A DNA stretch of 64,000 nucleotides from Nioella sp. MMSF_3534 (GCF_030732985.1 NZ_JASHJX010000008.1:1-64000); one strand, 5' to 3'. Positions 53,188-62,706 are shown, numbered from the stretch's first letter. Made by a program: numbers and translations. Notes: generated by a model from the sequence alone, not told the origin.

Positions 53188-54216
53188 TCAGCCCAATAGG
53201 CGATGCCGATCCTCTGGCCCGATCTGACCTGCCAGATGCTGGCGCAGCGCGTCCTTGCCGTTCGCCCGAAGATCATCGTTGAAATCCCCGAGCCGCGGTT
53301 CCAGCACATGGCAACTGATCCCGACCTCGGAGGCTCTGGCGCTCAACTTCTCTGCCGCGCGCTGCCCGGCCGGATCGCGATCGATCGCGACGTAAAGGCG
53401 CTTGAGCCCCTCCGGCAACAGGACCGCCCCGAGGTGACCCGAAGAGAGTGCCGCCCAGACGGGCAGACCTGGGATTGCTTCGGACAGGGACAGCAAGGTC
53501 TCGATGCCTTCGCCGACGACGAGGATGTCATCGTGCGGGGTGAGCCTGACAGCATTGCCGAGGAGGTGACCCATAGCCCGACGCTCTGGATTCACTGCCG
53601 CCTTCCCCTGTCCGTCAGGCGCCAGCCAGGTGCGATGCACGCCCTGCACGGCCCCTGCCCCATCGGTAACCGCCGCGATCATCGCCGGTCTGGGGATGCT
53701 CCGCGTCTGCCCCTCTTCCCGATGCCAGCACTTCGGGTGGAAGCGTAAGGCGCCGTTCGCCCCGAATTGGGTGATGCCTCGGGAACGGAGGTAGGTCTCA
53801 GCAAGCGTGCCTGTGATCGGGTTCGAGGCAGCAAACAAGCGCGCCGCCGCAGGAGTGCCACCGGGCGCCTTGGCGTTCCTCGGCTCTTGCCTATCCGGGA
53901 CGACCGGCTGCGGACGGCCAAGATGCGCTCGGGCCTCGGCGAGAAGGTCCGGAAAGCGCGTGATCCCCGTCCGGGCGCGGATGATGTCCAGGAGATCGCC
54001 GTGCTCGCCGGTGGCGCCATCCGTAAACTTGCCGGCAGCGCCCGGCCCGGATGTCGGTCCGGTCAGGCGCACGAAGAGCGACCGGCCGGGGTTGTTCTGC
54101 AGATCGCCGACGATCCAGTAGGATCCTTCCCGCCGTCCGGCGGGAAGATAGTGGCGACAGACGCTCTCGCCGTTTTCCGCGAGGTCGCGGAGGATCGATT
54201 TTGATGAATTGCCCAT
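53188..54216 (-). CDS. Toprim-domain primase-like protein
   Basis: 342 aa from MGNSSKSILRDL, which has GAGCAGG upstream. The N-terminal part resembles mobile-element primases (YWIVGDLQNNPGRSLFVRL, GKFTDGATGEHGDLLDII, AETYLRSRGIT). The C-terminal Toprim has DDILVVGEGIETLLSLSEA with the conserved Glu and LYVAIDRDPAGQRAAEKL with the DxD acid pair. A zinc finger is not seen. It probably primes or processes DNA during transfer or replication of the element. Confidence 0.85.
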   Translation of the reverse strand: MGNSSKSILRDLAENGESVCRHYLPAGRREGSYWIVGDLQNNPGRSLFVRLTGPTSGPGAAGKFTDGATGEHGDLLDIIRARTGITRFPDLLAEARAHLGRPQPVVPDRQEPRNAKAPGGTPAAARLFAASNPITGTLAETYLRSRGITQFGANGALRFHPKCWHREEGQTRSIPRPAMIAAVTDGAGAVQGVHRTWLAPDGQGKAAVNPERRAMGHLLGNAVRLTPHDDILVVGEGIETLLSLSEAIPGLPVWAALSSGHLGAVLLPEGLKRLYVAIDRDPAGQRAAEKLSARASEVGISCHVLEPRLGDFNDDLRANGKDALRQHLAGQIGPEDRHRLLG

Positions 54217-54224
54217 GCACCTGC

Positions 54225-57200
54225 TCAACTTTTGCGTGCATGTAGCCCGACGACCGGGAACCGTGCAAGCAGGCGATCCAGAACGGCGACACCCTTCGCC
54301 GGCGCGCCATCGACCGGGCAAAACAGCCGCAGCTTCCAGCTGATGATTTCCGAGAAGAAGCCGTCTGCCTTGAGCCGGTCCTTGGCTGCCTCCGAAAAGC
54401 CCGAGAGTTCGATCCGGTTCGCGCCCATGACCCGGGATCGGTGCAATTCCATCCCTTCGGACAGGCGCACCACGGTCTTGCCCTCCAGAACGAGGGCATG
54501 GACCTGCGCGGCCGAGAGTTTCGGCGCATCGGCCGCCAGTGTGGATGCAACCCAGGCAGGCGAGACGCGTCGACCGATGATGCGCTGCCCGTCATCGGTC
54601 TGCAGGCGATAGACCCGGGTTTCATCCTGGGGGAGCTGCTTCCAGATCGGCAGCAGCAGACCTGCCACGATGTGCAGCGTAGAGTCCGAAAACTCCGGCA
54701 CCTCGGCCAGTTCCGCAGTCCACGCCACAGTGAAGGCCGCGCGGTCGGCCTCGAGCCAGTGGGTGTCCTCCATGACCTTGGCCGGGACCGTGCTGGCATC
54801 AAGCGGGCGGATCAGGCGCAGGCGCGGCTCGATGGTGCCATCGTCCAGCATCAGGCTAGTGGCGGGCACCTGCACGGCAGCGCGGCCCGAACGGCTGTTG
54901 ACCAGAAGCCGCGCCTTCGGGTCATCCAGCCAGTCGAGCGCATCCGCGAGGGAAGTCGGCATGTTGCGGCGCTTTTCCGCGATGGTCAGGAGCTGGGTTT
55001 CTGCACCCGAGCCAGGATGGGTGTAGATCACCCGCGCATCCGTGACGCGGAAGCTCTCGGCACGCAGCGTCTCGAGTCCAAGGTCATAGACCCCGGCGGC
55101 GATGGCGCCCTCGATCCGCTGATCGAGCAATTCCTCGAAACCCGCGAACAGGACGGCCTGCATGTCGATCGTCAGCGCCAGCAGGCGATTGAGGAAGGTC
55201 GTGATCGGCGGCAGGTCGTCCTTCAGCCCGTTGTCATCGGTCAGACTGAGCCCGGTCGCATCCTCGAAGGCCCCGAGCGAACATCCGGCCAGATCGCCGC
55301 GATAGATGCGGCGGTAAAGCTGGCGCAGGGCGTCGCGGGCGTAGGGCGACTCGAGGTTGTCTTCGGGCCGGAACAGCCCTTGCCCGCCGGTCTGGCGCTG
55401 GCCGCGCGTTATAGCGCCAAGCGTGTCGAGACGTCGCGCAATGGTCGACAGGAACCGCTTCTCCGCTTTGACATCGGTGGCCACCGGCCGGAACAGCGGC
55501 GGCTGCGCCTGGTTGGTCCGGTTGGTGCGTCCGAGGCCCTGAATCGCCGCGTCTGCCTTCCAGCCGGGTTCCAAGAGGTAGTGGACCCGCAAGCGCTGGT
55601 TCTTCGCCCCGAGATCGGCGTGATAGCTGCGCCCGGTGCCGCCGGCATCCGAAAAGATCAGGATACGCTTTTCGTCATCCATGAAGGCTTGGGTTTCCGC
55701 GAGGTTCGCGGCTCCAGCCCGGTTCTCCACCACGAGCCGTGCCGAATGCCCTTCGCCCTTCCGCACGATGCGCCGCGAGCGCCCTGTGACTTCGGCCACA
55801 AGTTCGGTGCCGAAGCGCTGGACGATCTGGTCGAGTGCACCCGGCACGGGCGGAAGCGAAGCCAGTTTCTCGATCAGCGCGTCACGACGCCGGACGGCTT
55901 CGCGGCACTCCACCGGTTGGCCGTCGCGCGTGACGGGGCGCGACGAAAGATTACCTTCGCTGTCGGTGAAAGGCTCGTAGAGCTGCACCGGGAAGGAATG
56001 GGCGAGGTAGTCCAGAACGTATTCCCTGGGTGTGATATCACAACGGATATCATTCCATTCGTCGGTTGGGATGTCCGACAGGCGGCGTTCCATCAGCGCC
56101 TCACCCGTCGAGACGATCTGGATGACCGCCGCGTGACCCGCAGCCAGATCTGCATCGATGGATGAGATCAGCGTGGGGGTTTTCATCGAGGTGAGCAAAT
56201 GGCCGAAGAATCGCTGCTTGGCGGACTCGAAGGCGGACCGCGCGGCGGATTTCGCCTGGCGGTTCAGCGTGCCCGACCCGCTCGGCCCGTCGGCCGCGCC
56301 GGTAATGTTCGCCGCCTCCAGCGCCGCGGTCAGGTTGTTGTGGATGATGGCGAAGGCCCCGGCGTAGGCATCGTAAATGCCGTGTTGCTCCGGGGTCAGC
56401 GCGTGCTCCAGCATCTCGTATTCGACACCGTCATATGACAGCGACCGCGCCGTGTAGAGACCGAGCGCCCGGAGGTCGCGGGCCAGAACCTCCATCGCTG
56501 CGACGCCGCCCGCCTCGATGGCCTCGACAAACTCGGCGCGGGTAGCAAAAGGGAAATCCTCCCCGCCCCAGAGACCGAGACGCTGCGCATAGGCAAGGTT
56601 GTGGACGGTCGTCGCGCCCGTGGCCGAGACATAGACCACGCGGGCGTTGGGCAGTTTGTGCTGCAGGCGCAGACCCGCCCTACCCTGCTGCGAGGCCATG
56701 GTATCGCCGCGCTCGCCTTTGCCGCCGGCGGCATTGGCCATGGCATGGCTTTCGTCGAAGAGGATCACCCCGTCGAAATCCGCCCCCAGCCAATCGACGA
56801 TCTGGTCGACGCGGGATTTCTTGGCACCCCGTTCTTCCGAGCGCAGCGTGGCATAGGTGGTGAACAGGATGCCCTCGGTCAGAGGGATGTCGCGCCCTTG
56901 CGCGAAACGCGACAGCGGCGTGACCAGCAGGCGCTCCTGCCCGAGCGCCGACCAGTCGCGCTGCGCATCTTCCAGCAGCTTGTCGCTCTTTGAGATCCAC
57001 AGCGCCTTGCATCTTCCTCGGGCCCAGTTGTCGAGCAGGATCCCGGCCGACTGGCGGCCCTTGCCTGCCCCGGTGCCATCGCCGAGGAAGAAACCCCGGC
57101 GGAAGCGGATGGCGTTAGCGGCATCGTCCGGTGCAGCGGAGACCACGTCTCCGGTCTCATCGACGGTCCAAGACCCGGCGAGATATGCGCCGTGGGCTTC

Positions 57201-58619
57201 GCCGGTGTAAATCACGGTCTCGAGCTGCGCGTCTGACAGCGGGCCGTCGCGCAGGACGGCCGCCGGAAGCTTGGGGCGATACGTGGGTTTCGGCGGTGCG
57301 ACAGAGGCCATGGCCGCCGATTGCACAAGCTTGGTCGGGTGTCCGGTCGCTGCGGGGATGTCGATCGCCTGCAAACGGAAGGTCTCGTAGATCGCATCGG
57401 ACAGACGTGTCGCGTCCTCGGCGTTGTCGCGGAGTTCGTAGCTTAGGTCCTCGACCTCGATCTGCGCTCCAGGTTTCTCCGGTTGAGCCGCAGAGGTCGC
57501 GCGCGATCGGTTGACGGGCTTGCATGTTGTGGGGGCAGGATTTCCCGGGAAGAGGGGAGAGTGGCCCAGACCCGCATTTGCGGCCCGTTCCATCTCGAGG
57601 CGCGGCGGAACCTCTGCAGTGACCCTGGACATTAGATGCGCCACGTCGGGGGACGTGGGCTGGTGCAGGTCAGCGGTGATGCCGCCCGGCTCACCGCCGC
57701 GGCATTTATCGAAGACAGAAATCCGCGTCTCGAAGCTGGTGCCGTGCTTGGCGAAAACTGCGCCCGACACCGCGCCGGTGAAGATGAGATGGGCCGTCTC
57801 GGTCAGACGGCCGAAGGTCTCGGCCCAGGCCGGCGCATCCGGAGCGAAACCGGCCCCTGTGATGGCGACGAGCCGCCCGCCGGGGGCCAGCCGGGCCAGC
57901 GCCGAGCGCAGATGCCGTGCCGTCGCCTCGGTTGTCCGACCATCGACATTGGCCACAGCCGAGAAAGGCGGGTTCATCAGGATGACGCTCGGGCGCAAGC
58001 CTTCGTCGAGATGATCATCGATCTGCGCAGCATCGAACTTGGTGACCGATCGGCCCGGAAACAGCAACCGAAGAAGATCGGCGCGGGTGTCCGCCAACTC
58101 GTTCAGAGCCAGAGTGCCGCCGGCGATCTCGGCGAGGATCGCCAGAAGCCCGGTCCCGGCAGACGGCTCTAGGACAAGATCATAGGGCGTGATCTGTGCT
58201 GCCGCCACAGCCGCGAGCCCCATGGGCAGCGGCGTCGAGAATTGCTGAAAGCGCTCCATCTCTTCCGACCGCCGGGTGTGCGTGGGCAAGAGGCCCGCCA
58301 CCTTGGCGAGGATGGGCAACAGCGCCGCAGGCGAACCGGCCCGTGCCAGCAGCGCGCGGCCGAATTTCCGCAAGAACAGAACCAGCGCCACCTCGCCAGC
58401 CTCATAGGCGAGCTTCCAGTCCCAGACGCCATCGGCATCGGTGCCGCCAAAGGCGCGCTCCATCTCGCGGCGCAGGCGCAGCGCGTCGATCTGAAGCCCT
58501 TGCGCCAGATCAGGTTGCAGCGCTTCGGCAACAGCAACGATCGCAGGGGCAGGATTTGCTGCCAACGGAACAACGAGCGCAGGCAAGGACGCCTGCGCAA
58601 CAGGGGCAAGATGGGTCAT
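54225..58619 (-). CDS. Strawberry-notch helicase with N-terminal DNA methyltransferase
   Basis: 1464 aa. The N-terminal module is a class I methyltransferase: LVLEPSAGTGLLAILAEIA for SAM and the adenine-type catalytic motif VILMNPPFSAV (about residue 215). A superfamily 2 helicase follows: Walker A FFLGDGTGAGKGRQSAG (about 513), DEXH box VILFDESHAMANA (about 621), VSATGATTVHN. The strawberry-notch C-terminal domain has ILIFSDAGGTGRSYHADL and AIQGLGRTNRTNQAQPP (about 990-1040). Such giants are typical of alphaproteobacterial plasmids and ICEs and may modify or protect incoming DNA. Function is not established. Confidence 0.93.
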   Translation of the reverse strand: MTHLAPVAQASLPALVVPLAANPAPAIVAVAEALQPDLAQGLQIDALRLRREMERAFGGTDADGVWDWKLAYEAGEVALVLFLRKFGRALLARAGSPAALLPILAKVAGLLPTHTRRSEEMERFQQFSTPLPMGLAAVAAAQITPYDLVLEPSAGTGLLAILAEIAGGTLALNELADTRADLLRLLFPGRSVTKFDAAQIDDHLDEGLRPSVILMNPPFSAVANVDGRTTEATARHLRSALARLAPGGRLVAITGAGFAPDAPAWAETFGRLTETAHLIFTGAVSGAVFAKHGTSFETRISVFDKCRGGEPGGITADLHQPTSPDVAHLMSRVTAEVPPRLEMERAANAGLGHSPLFPGNPAPTTCKPVNRSRATSAAQPEKPGAQIEVEDLSYELRDNAEDATRLSDAIYETFRLQAIDIPAATGHPTKLVQSAAMASVAPPKPTYRPKLPAAVLRDGPLSDAQLETVIYTGEAHGAYLAGSWTVDETGDVVSAAPDDAANAIRFRRGFFLGDGTGAGKGRQSAGILLDNWARGRCKALWISKSDKLLEDAQRDWSALGQERLLVTPLSRFAQGRDIPLTEGILFTTYATLRSEERGAKKSRVDQIVDWLGADFDGVILFDESHAMANAAGGKGERGDTMASQQGRAGLRLQHKLPNARVVYVSATGATTVHNLAYAQRLGLWGGEDFPFATRAEFVEAIEAGGVAAMEVLARDLRALGLYTARSLSYDGVEYEMLEHALTPEQHGIYDAYAGAFAIIHNNLTAALEAANITGAADGPSGSGTLNRQAKSAARSAFESAKQRFFGHLLTSMKTPTLISSIDADLAAGHAAVIQIVSTGEALMERRLSDIPTDEWNDIRCDITPREYVLDYLAHSFPVQLYEPFTDSEGNLSSRPVTRDGQPVECREAVRRRDALIEKLASLPPVPGALDQIVQRFGTELVAEVTGRSRRIVRKGEGHSARLVVENRAGAANLAETQAFMDDEKRILIFSDAGGTGRSYHADLGAKNQRLRVHYLLEPGWKADAAIQGLGRTNRTNQAQPPLFRPVATDVKAEKRFLSTIARRLDTLGAITRGQRQTGGQGLFRPEDNLESPYARDALRQLYRRIYRGDLAGCSLGAFEDATGLSLTDDNGLKDDLPPITTFLNRLLALTIDMQAVLFAGFEELLDQRIEGAIAAGVYDLGLETLRAESFRVTDARVIYTHPGSGAETQLLTIAEKRRNMPTSLADALDWLDDPKARLLVNSRSGRAAVQVPATSLMLDDGTIEPRLRLIRPLDASTVPAKVMEDTHWLEADRAAFTVAWTAELAEVPEFSDSTLHIVAGLLLPIWKQLPQDETRVYRLQTDDGQRIIGRRVSPAWVASTLAADAPKLSAAQVHALVLEGKTVVRLSEGMELHRSRVMGANRIELSGFSEAAKDRLKADGFFSEIISWKLRLFCPVDGAPAKGVAVLDRLLARFPVVGLHARKS

Positions 58620-58796
58620 CGGGAATCTCCGGAATGAAGGATAGGATCAGGCCCGGACACCCTCTCTCGGGCACCTTCAGGCCTGATCTTTCCCGGCCCC
58701 TCTCTCCCTCTCGCACCAAGGCGTTCCCGATGCTTTGCTTGATTTTGTTCCCGTTATGTTCTATATTCAGAACCAAGCCAGAAAGGGGGTTCCACC

Positions 58797-59093
58797 GTGG
58801 AAAGCACCACGCACGCCCTGCCCGCGACGCCCAAGCAGATTGCCTATGCGCGGTCGCTCGCCCTGCGCAATCGGACGCTCCTGCCCTGGGAAGTTCAGCA
58901 AGACCGGCGATCTTTGAGCGCTTGGATCGAGGCTCAGGCCCGGCTGAAGCCGGTATCGGACATGGACCGGCTGCCCACCTCCAGGCAGGTGGCCTTCGCG
59001 GAGAAGCTCGCCCGGATCAAAAGGCGCGCCGTTCCGGACGAATGCTTCCGCGACAAGGGGCTCATGTCGAAGTGGATCGACGGGAACAAGTGA
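58797..59093 (+). CDS. Small protein with two copies of a helical motif
   Basis: 98 aa from GTG with AAAGGGGG upstream. Two related halves: ATPKQIAYARSLALRN...LLPWEVQQDRRSLSAWIE and LPTSRQVAFAEKLARIK...VPDECFRDKGLMSKWID. The xxSRQ-xAFAxxLA...D...LSxWI repeat resembles DUF3072-like modules seen in plasmid proteins. Transcribed away from the large helicase gene. Function unknown. Confidence 0.65.
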   Translation: MESTTHALPATPKQIAYARSLALRNRTLLPWEVQQDRRSLSAWIEAQARLKPVSDMDRLPTSRQVAFAEKLARIKRRAVPDECFRDKGLMSKWIDGNK

Positions 59094-59099
59094 CGGTTG

Positions 59100-59276
59100 T
59101 CAGCTAGTGGATGGCTTGTCGGCGCAAGAATCCACCAGAGTTTCCCTCCGCCTACGAAACGCTGTTCGTAGTGTGTCGGTCGGTGGGGGCGGACAGTCCA
59201 ACGCCTCAAAGAACGGCTGATGGTCACATGGCTTCAAGTTCGTGACGTCCGCGCTGTTGTCGTTTGCCTGTTTCAT
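59100..59276 (-). CDS. Possible 58-aa protein
   Basis: Starts MKQANDNSADVTNL, a common start style in this group, and ends in a basic stretch (TAFRRRRETLVDSC). It lies after the RES toxin gene on the same strand. The ribosome-binding site is weak and no family is recognised. Confidence 0.3.
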   Translation of the reverse strand: MKQANDNSADVTNLKPCDHQPFFEALDCPPPPTDTLRTAFRRRRETLVDSCADKPSTS

Positions 59277-59305
59277 TTCTTCGGACCCCCAAAGGCGCAT
59301 GCGCT

Positions 59306-59339
59306 GTAACTTGTCAGCCGACGTAACTTGTCAGCCGAC
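59306..59339. repeat. 17-bp tandem duplication at the 3' end of the RES gene
   Basis: GTAACTTGTCAGCCGAC occurs twice in a row. The second copy includes the RES stop codon, so the duplication duplicated the stop region without changing the protein. Confidence 0.8.
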
Positions 59340-60032
59340 GGCCGCAATCGAGTAGTGCGGTGTCCCATCCCACACGAGATCCCAAGACGCGCCCGGACGA
59401 ACGTTCTGAATTGCGTGGGGCTCGAAGCAGACAAGGCAATTACCGCCCGGTGCAGGAGCCCGGACCGAAGGGTAAATCAGGCCCTTGGATCCACCCCGAC
59501 GCAGATGTTGTGCCAGGCTTTGGCCCTCGGGATACCCGACAGCCGGATCCGGATGCAGCGCCGGATGACCTGCCTCATCGGTCATGTCGTCGAAGACGCC
59601 GATGAAGTCGGCCAGCAATTCCACATAGCGAGCGCTGTCGTGGAAGCTGCCGGCAAAGCCGAGTTCGCGTGTGCGGTGCCAGGCCACTTCGCTGACAGAA
59701 ACCATCACGTCCCATGCGCAGTACCACGCGCCGCGCTCCTCGGCGTTGAAGCGATTTCCGCCGGCGCGGGTGTAAGTGAAGGCTGCGTTGACGTGACTGT
59801 CCCCATAGATGCGCAGATCGCGGCTGCGGCGTTGCCAAGCGAGTTCGCGCGGGTCCAGATGCGGGTTGTGCCCGCGTTCGGCCTGTAGACGTCCACTGGT
59901 CAGGCCCTCGATCTCTGCCAAGATCTCCATCTCGTCATCCGTATCGACGAGACCGCGCAGCGATGGTGGCTTGTGGTAAGTGGCGGGCAGGAGACGAACG
60001 AGACCGCGATCGGAAATCTCGGTCTGCTTCAT
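59331..60032 (-). CDS. RES-domain toxin
   Basis: 233 aa. RES-domain features: TRAGGNRFNAEERGAWYCAW, a HRTRELGFAGSFHDSARYVE segment, YPSVRAPAPGGNCLVCFEP. RES toxins degrade cellular NAD+ and are neutralised by Xre/MbcA-type antitoxins; the upstream gene is one, overlapping by 4 bp (ATGA). The conserved Arg, Tyr, Glu and Ser candidates appear present. It stabilises the element or acts in defence. Confidence 0.9.
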   Translation of the reverse strand: MKQTEISDRGLVRLLPATYHKPPSLRGLVDTDDEMEILAEIEGLTSGRLQAERGHNPHLDPRELAWQRRSRDLRIYGDSHVNAAFTYTRAGGNRFNAEERGAWYCAWDVMVSVSEVAWHRTRELGFAGSFHDSARYVELLADFIGVFDDMTDEAGHPALHPDPAVGYPEGQSLAQHLRRGGSKGLIYPSVRAPAPGGNCLVCFEPHAIQNVRPGASWDLVWDGTPHYSIAAVG

Positions 60033-60418
60033 TCCCCACCACGCAACGCATCAAGATAGGTCCGAACCGCGAGGATCTGCGGCAAACCCCCGTCGATGGC
60101 GGTGTCGACTGGTCGGCTTCCACCAAAGAGCGGCCCCTTGTTCGGTCGGGTGAACCAGCTTTTTGCCAGAGGCTCCGAGAAGTAGAGTTCGAGCGACTTG
60201 AAGATGCCAATTACAGCGCTGAGCCGCAGCAGTTGGTCCTTGGTGAGCTCTCCGGCGAAATCCGGCTTCTTGGCGCGCTTCCACGTGCTCTCTGACATGT
60301 CGGCAAGGCCAGCTGCTTCCTTGAGACTGAGACCCCAAGCATCGGCTACGCGTGCATAAGCTTTCAACGCGACGGCGTTGATCTGTGCGGGTTCCCGGAT
60401 TTTCTCTGCAACGTACAT
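60029..60418 (-). CDS. Xre/MbcA/ParS-type antitoxin
   Basis: 129 aa from the ATG directly after GGAGGACGCC. The N-terminal HTH-like part (YARVADAWGLSLKEAAGLAD, MSESTWKRAKKPDFAGELTK) is followed by the MbcA/ParS domain (SRPVDTAIDGGLPQILAVRT, YLDALRGGE). It blocks the RES active site and represses the operon, probably through the palindrome at 60443. Confidence 0.9.
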   Translation of the reverse strand: MYVAEKIREPAQINAVALKAYARVADAWGLSLKEAAGLADMSESTWKRAKKPDFAGELTKDQLLRLSAVIGIFKSLELYFSEPLAKSWFTRPNKGPLFGGSRPVDTAIDGGLPQILAVRTYLDALRGGE

Positions 60419-60442
60419 GGCGTCCTCCATTGGCCTCAATAT

Positions 60443-60456
60443 AGTCCATATGGACT
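60443..60456. promoter_or_regulatory. Perfect 14-bp palindrome, operator of the RES/Xre pair
   Basis: AGTCCATATGGACT lies 25 bp upstream of the antitoxin start, within an AT-rich promoter region; fits antitoxin autoregulation. Confidence 0.6.
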
Positions 60457-60495
60457 TACTGTAAAGATCAAATGAACCTTACGCTTTGATCACTG

Positions 60496-61140
60496 TTACC
60501 CGAACCGCCGCCCTCCTTCCGTGAACGTATACGCGTTGACGATGATCCCCTCCTCGATGGCCTCGTCCGAGGTCAGATGGTTGAATTCAGCCTCAAGCTG
60601 CCGGTAGAGCCAGCGGGCCAGATCGCGGAGCGCCTCGGTCACGATATCTTCCGCATCCTCCGTGGGCGGCTGCCACCTCGGGCTGTCGCGGGTGACGTCC
60701 ACCGACATGGTGTATTCGTGGTAGTAGCGGCCCCGATGGCTGACCTCGGCGGCAAGCTGGTAGAAGTTCCGCCGCTGGATGGCCTGGAGCCGGTCGGCGA
60801 CTGCGTGCAGCGTCGCGTCGGTCGGAGCGTAGTCCCGGATGCGCGTGGCCCCGCCCTTGGCGTGGGACCAGTAGCCCTCGAACGACGCCCCATCCCCCTG
60901 GCTCCAGAAGCCGGAGAACCAGATGCAGGGCTTGGCCCGCGTCCCGCCGCCCATCAGACGCACGGGCGTGGTCTTCAAGCGGATGCCGAGGATTTCGCAG
61001 ACCCGCTCAAAATCCTCGTAGACCGCGTCCCACCAACCGTCATGGGGGCCAAACTCGCGATACCAGCTGCGCGCCTTGTCCTTGGCGGCCTCCGAGAGTT
61101 CGGGGAACTGGTAGACGGTGGTGCAGATGAGCTCAGGCAT
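60496..61140 (-). CDS. Element-backbone protein of unknown function (possible antitoxin-like)
   Basis: 214 aa. Soluble; TVYQFPELSEAAKDKARSWY near the start and GYWSHAKGGATRIRDYAPTD and HEYTMSVDVTRDSPRWQPP further on. I have the impression that similar proteins are annotated as antitoxins of stability systems on plasmids, but no toxin is adjacent. Overlaps the next gene upstream by 8 bp. Confidence 0.6.
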   Translation of the reverse strand: MPELICTTVYQFPELSEAAKDKARSWYREFGPHDGWWDAVYEDFERVCEILGIRLKTTPVRLMGGGTRAKPCIWFSGFWSQGDGASFEGYWSHAKGGATRIRDYAPTDATLHAVADRLQAIQRRNFYQLAAEVSHRGRYYHEYTMSVDVTRDSPRWQPPTEDAEDIVTEALRDLARWLYRQLEAEFNHLTSDEAIEEGIIVNAYTFTEGGRRFG

Positions 61141-61552
61141 CGACGCCCTCCCCATTCAGCGCGGCGGCCAGCCATTCCTGGCTGCTGTTCCAGCCGAAGG
61201 ATTTGCGTGCGCCGAGATCAATGACATGCGCGCCACCGCCGAAGGCGTCGAGGCGCGGCCGGGAGCAGGTCAGGGCATACTGGAACCCCCAGAGGCCGGT
61301 AAGGTCGAGGTCGTCTGCCAGGCGCAGCACGAAGCGGATGACCGCCTCGACATCGCCGTACTCGCCGTCATGGATCCAGAGGGCGCTGCCCTCGGGCGCG
61401 TCCTGGCGCGCGATGTCGAAGCCTGCGACCCCCGGGTCGTCGGCGTCTTGATCCGCAGCGCAGAGTTCCTGGAACAGCACGAGCGCGTGGGCTGCCTTGT
61501 CGGGGGTGCCAACGTCGAGCAGGCACGAGAAATGGGTGAAGTAATCCGCCAT
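61133..61552 (-). CDS. Small acidic protein of the element backbone
   Basis: 139 aa, acidic and soluble: MADYFTHFSCLLDVGTPDKA, ALWIHDGEYGDVEAVIRFVL, LWGFQYALTCSRPRLDAFGG. No membrane segment or known catalytic motif. Cotranscribed with the gene at 60496. Family not recognised. Confidence 0.6.
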   Translation of the reverse strand: MADYFTHFSCLLDVGTPDKAAHALVLFQELCAADQDADDPGVAGFDIARQDAPEGSALWIHDGEYGDVEAVIRFVLRLADDLDLTGLWGFQYALTCSRPRLDAFGGGAHVIDLGARKSFGWNSSQEWLAAALNGEGVDA

Positions 61553-61627
61553 GGGGACCTCCTGAATGGGAAAAACCCGGCTGGGCGGCCAGGCGTTGTG
61601 TTGGAATGAAGGGGTGGTTGGGGGCGA

Positions 61628-61825
61628 TCAGCCGGTGGGACTGTCGCCCGTCGCTTGTCGCGCGGCATGCGCGCAGAGCATTTGCCGGTAGAAGCGCTTG
61701 CGCGCAGCCCGGAAGCCGCGCACGGCGCGCGTGTCGGGGTGCAGCGCCCGGACCGCTGCCCGCAGGACGGCGAAGGGCGAAGCCGTCAAAGGAAGGCCGA
61801 GGCGCTGATAGGCCGGATCGGTCAT
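61628..61825 (-). CDS. Small basic protein, 65 aa
   Basis: MTDPAYQRLGLPLTASPFAV and a basic helix (RGFRAARKRFYRQMLCAHAA). A 1-bp gap separates it from the gene at 61827, so they form one operon. Function unknown. Confidence 0.55.
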   Translation of the reverse strand: MTDPAYQRLGLPLTASPFAVLRAAVRALHPDTRAVRGFRAARKRFYRQMLCAHAARQATGDSPTG

Positions 61826-61826
61826 C

Positions 61827-62204
61827 TCAGGCGACCTCGACCACGGACGAGGCGAGATGCGGATCGACCAGCGCCTCGATCCGCGCGGTCCGGCCCATCC
61901 ACGGCTCGGGCCGGATCGCCTTCACCCAATCGGCGAAGCTCGGGATGAAGCCGAGGTCTTCCTTCACATGCTGTTCGCCGATCCAGCGGGTCGGGATGAT
62001 GCGCCCGGTCGAGAGCGTGAGAATCTGCCCGAAGATCGTCTCGGCCATGAAGATGCCCTCGGCATGGTGGCGCAGCGCGCGGTGCCGAAAGTCCGCAGTT
62101 ATGGATTTCGATGCGTCAAACCAAGCATGTAGGGCCAACGTATCCTCGACCGTGCCGCCCCATTTCTTTACCGAGGACAGGGCATGGTGGTAGGGATGTG
62201 CCAT
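61827..62204 (-). CDS. DUF6915-like protein
   Basis: 125 aa: YHHALSSVKKWGGTVEDTLA, LHAWFDASKSITADFRHRAL, HHAEGIFMAETIFG, RWIGEQHVKEDLGFIPSFAD. The His/Trp pattern recurs in mobile-element proteins of this type. Soluble; function unknown. Part of the run of small genes transcribed toward the left. Confidence 0.65.
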   Translation of the reverse strand: MAHPYHHALSSVKKWGGTVEDTLALHAWFDASKSITADFRHRALRHHAEGIFMAETIFGQILTLSTGRIIPTRWIGEQHVKEDLGFIPSFADWVKAIRPEPWMGRTARIEALVDPHLASSVVEVA

Positions 62205-62214
62205 CGACACCCCC

Positions 62215-62706
62215 TCAGAATTCGTGGGTGTAGAGTTCGGACGACGTGAAGCGTTCGTTGAACTCGAGATGTATGCAGCGAGCCGCGGCGTCGAAGCAGA
62301 ACTCGCCCCAGGCGCCATCGTTGTTCTCCCAACCGCCATGAGTGTCGGAGAGTAAGTCGTAGGCCAGCTGCTCAACGACATCTTCCAGCGAGAGCTGCCG
62401 CATCTCGACCTCGGGGTCGTCCCAGGTGAGCGCCGCATAGGCGATCTCGGTCGCGGGGAAATCGACGGGATTCTCGCCCGACCAAGCGCCGATGCTTTCG
62501 ATCTGGCCGCTGTCGCCGGCCCCATCGAAGGTCACGGTGACATGGGTGATGCCGGCGGCTGTGAGGCCGTCAAACAGGCGATCCTTGTTGCCGGGGCGCA
62601 GCGCTTCGATCCGAGCGGCACGCGCGGCATGCGCCGCGAAGATCTGGCCCATATCGACGGTCGTGGGGGCCATCGGCGGCGCGAGGGTGGGTTCATTCAG
62701 GGTCAT
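62215..62706 (-). CDS. DUF6878-like protein
   Basis: 163 aa. Contains GITHVTVTFDGAGDSGQIES, VEQLAYDLLSDTHGGWENND and GAWGEFCFDAAARCIHLEFN. Soluble, acidic, no known catalytic motif. It lies 10 bp upstream of the previous gene. Conserved in the element backbone by general appearance; role unknown. Confidence 0.65.
   Translation of the reverse strand: MTLNEPTLAPPMAPTTVDMGQIFAAHAARAARIEALRPGNKDRLFDGLTAAGITHVTVTFDGAGDSGQIESIGAWSGENPVDFPATEIAYAALTWDDPEVEMRQLSLEDVVEQLAYDLLSDTHGGWENNDGAWGEFCFDAAARCIHLEFNERFTSSELYTHEF

Noticed and set aside
54441-56165. 574-codon plus-strand frame opposite the strawberry-notch gene
   Set aside because: Shadow frame of a high-GC gene, no recognisable domain.
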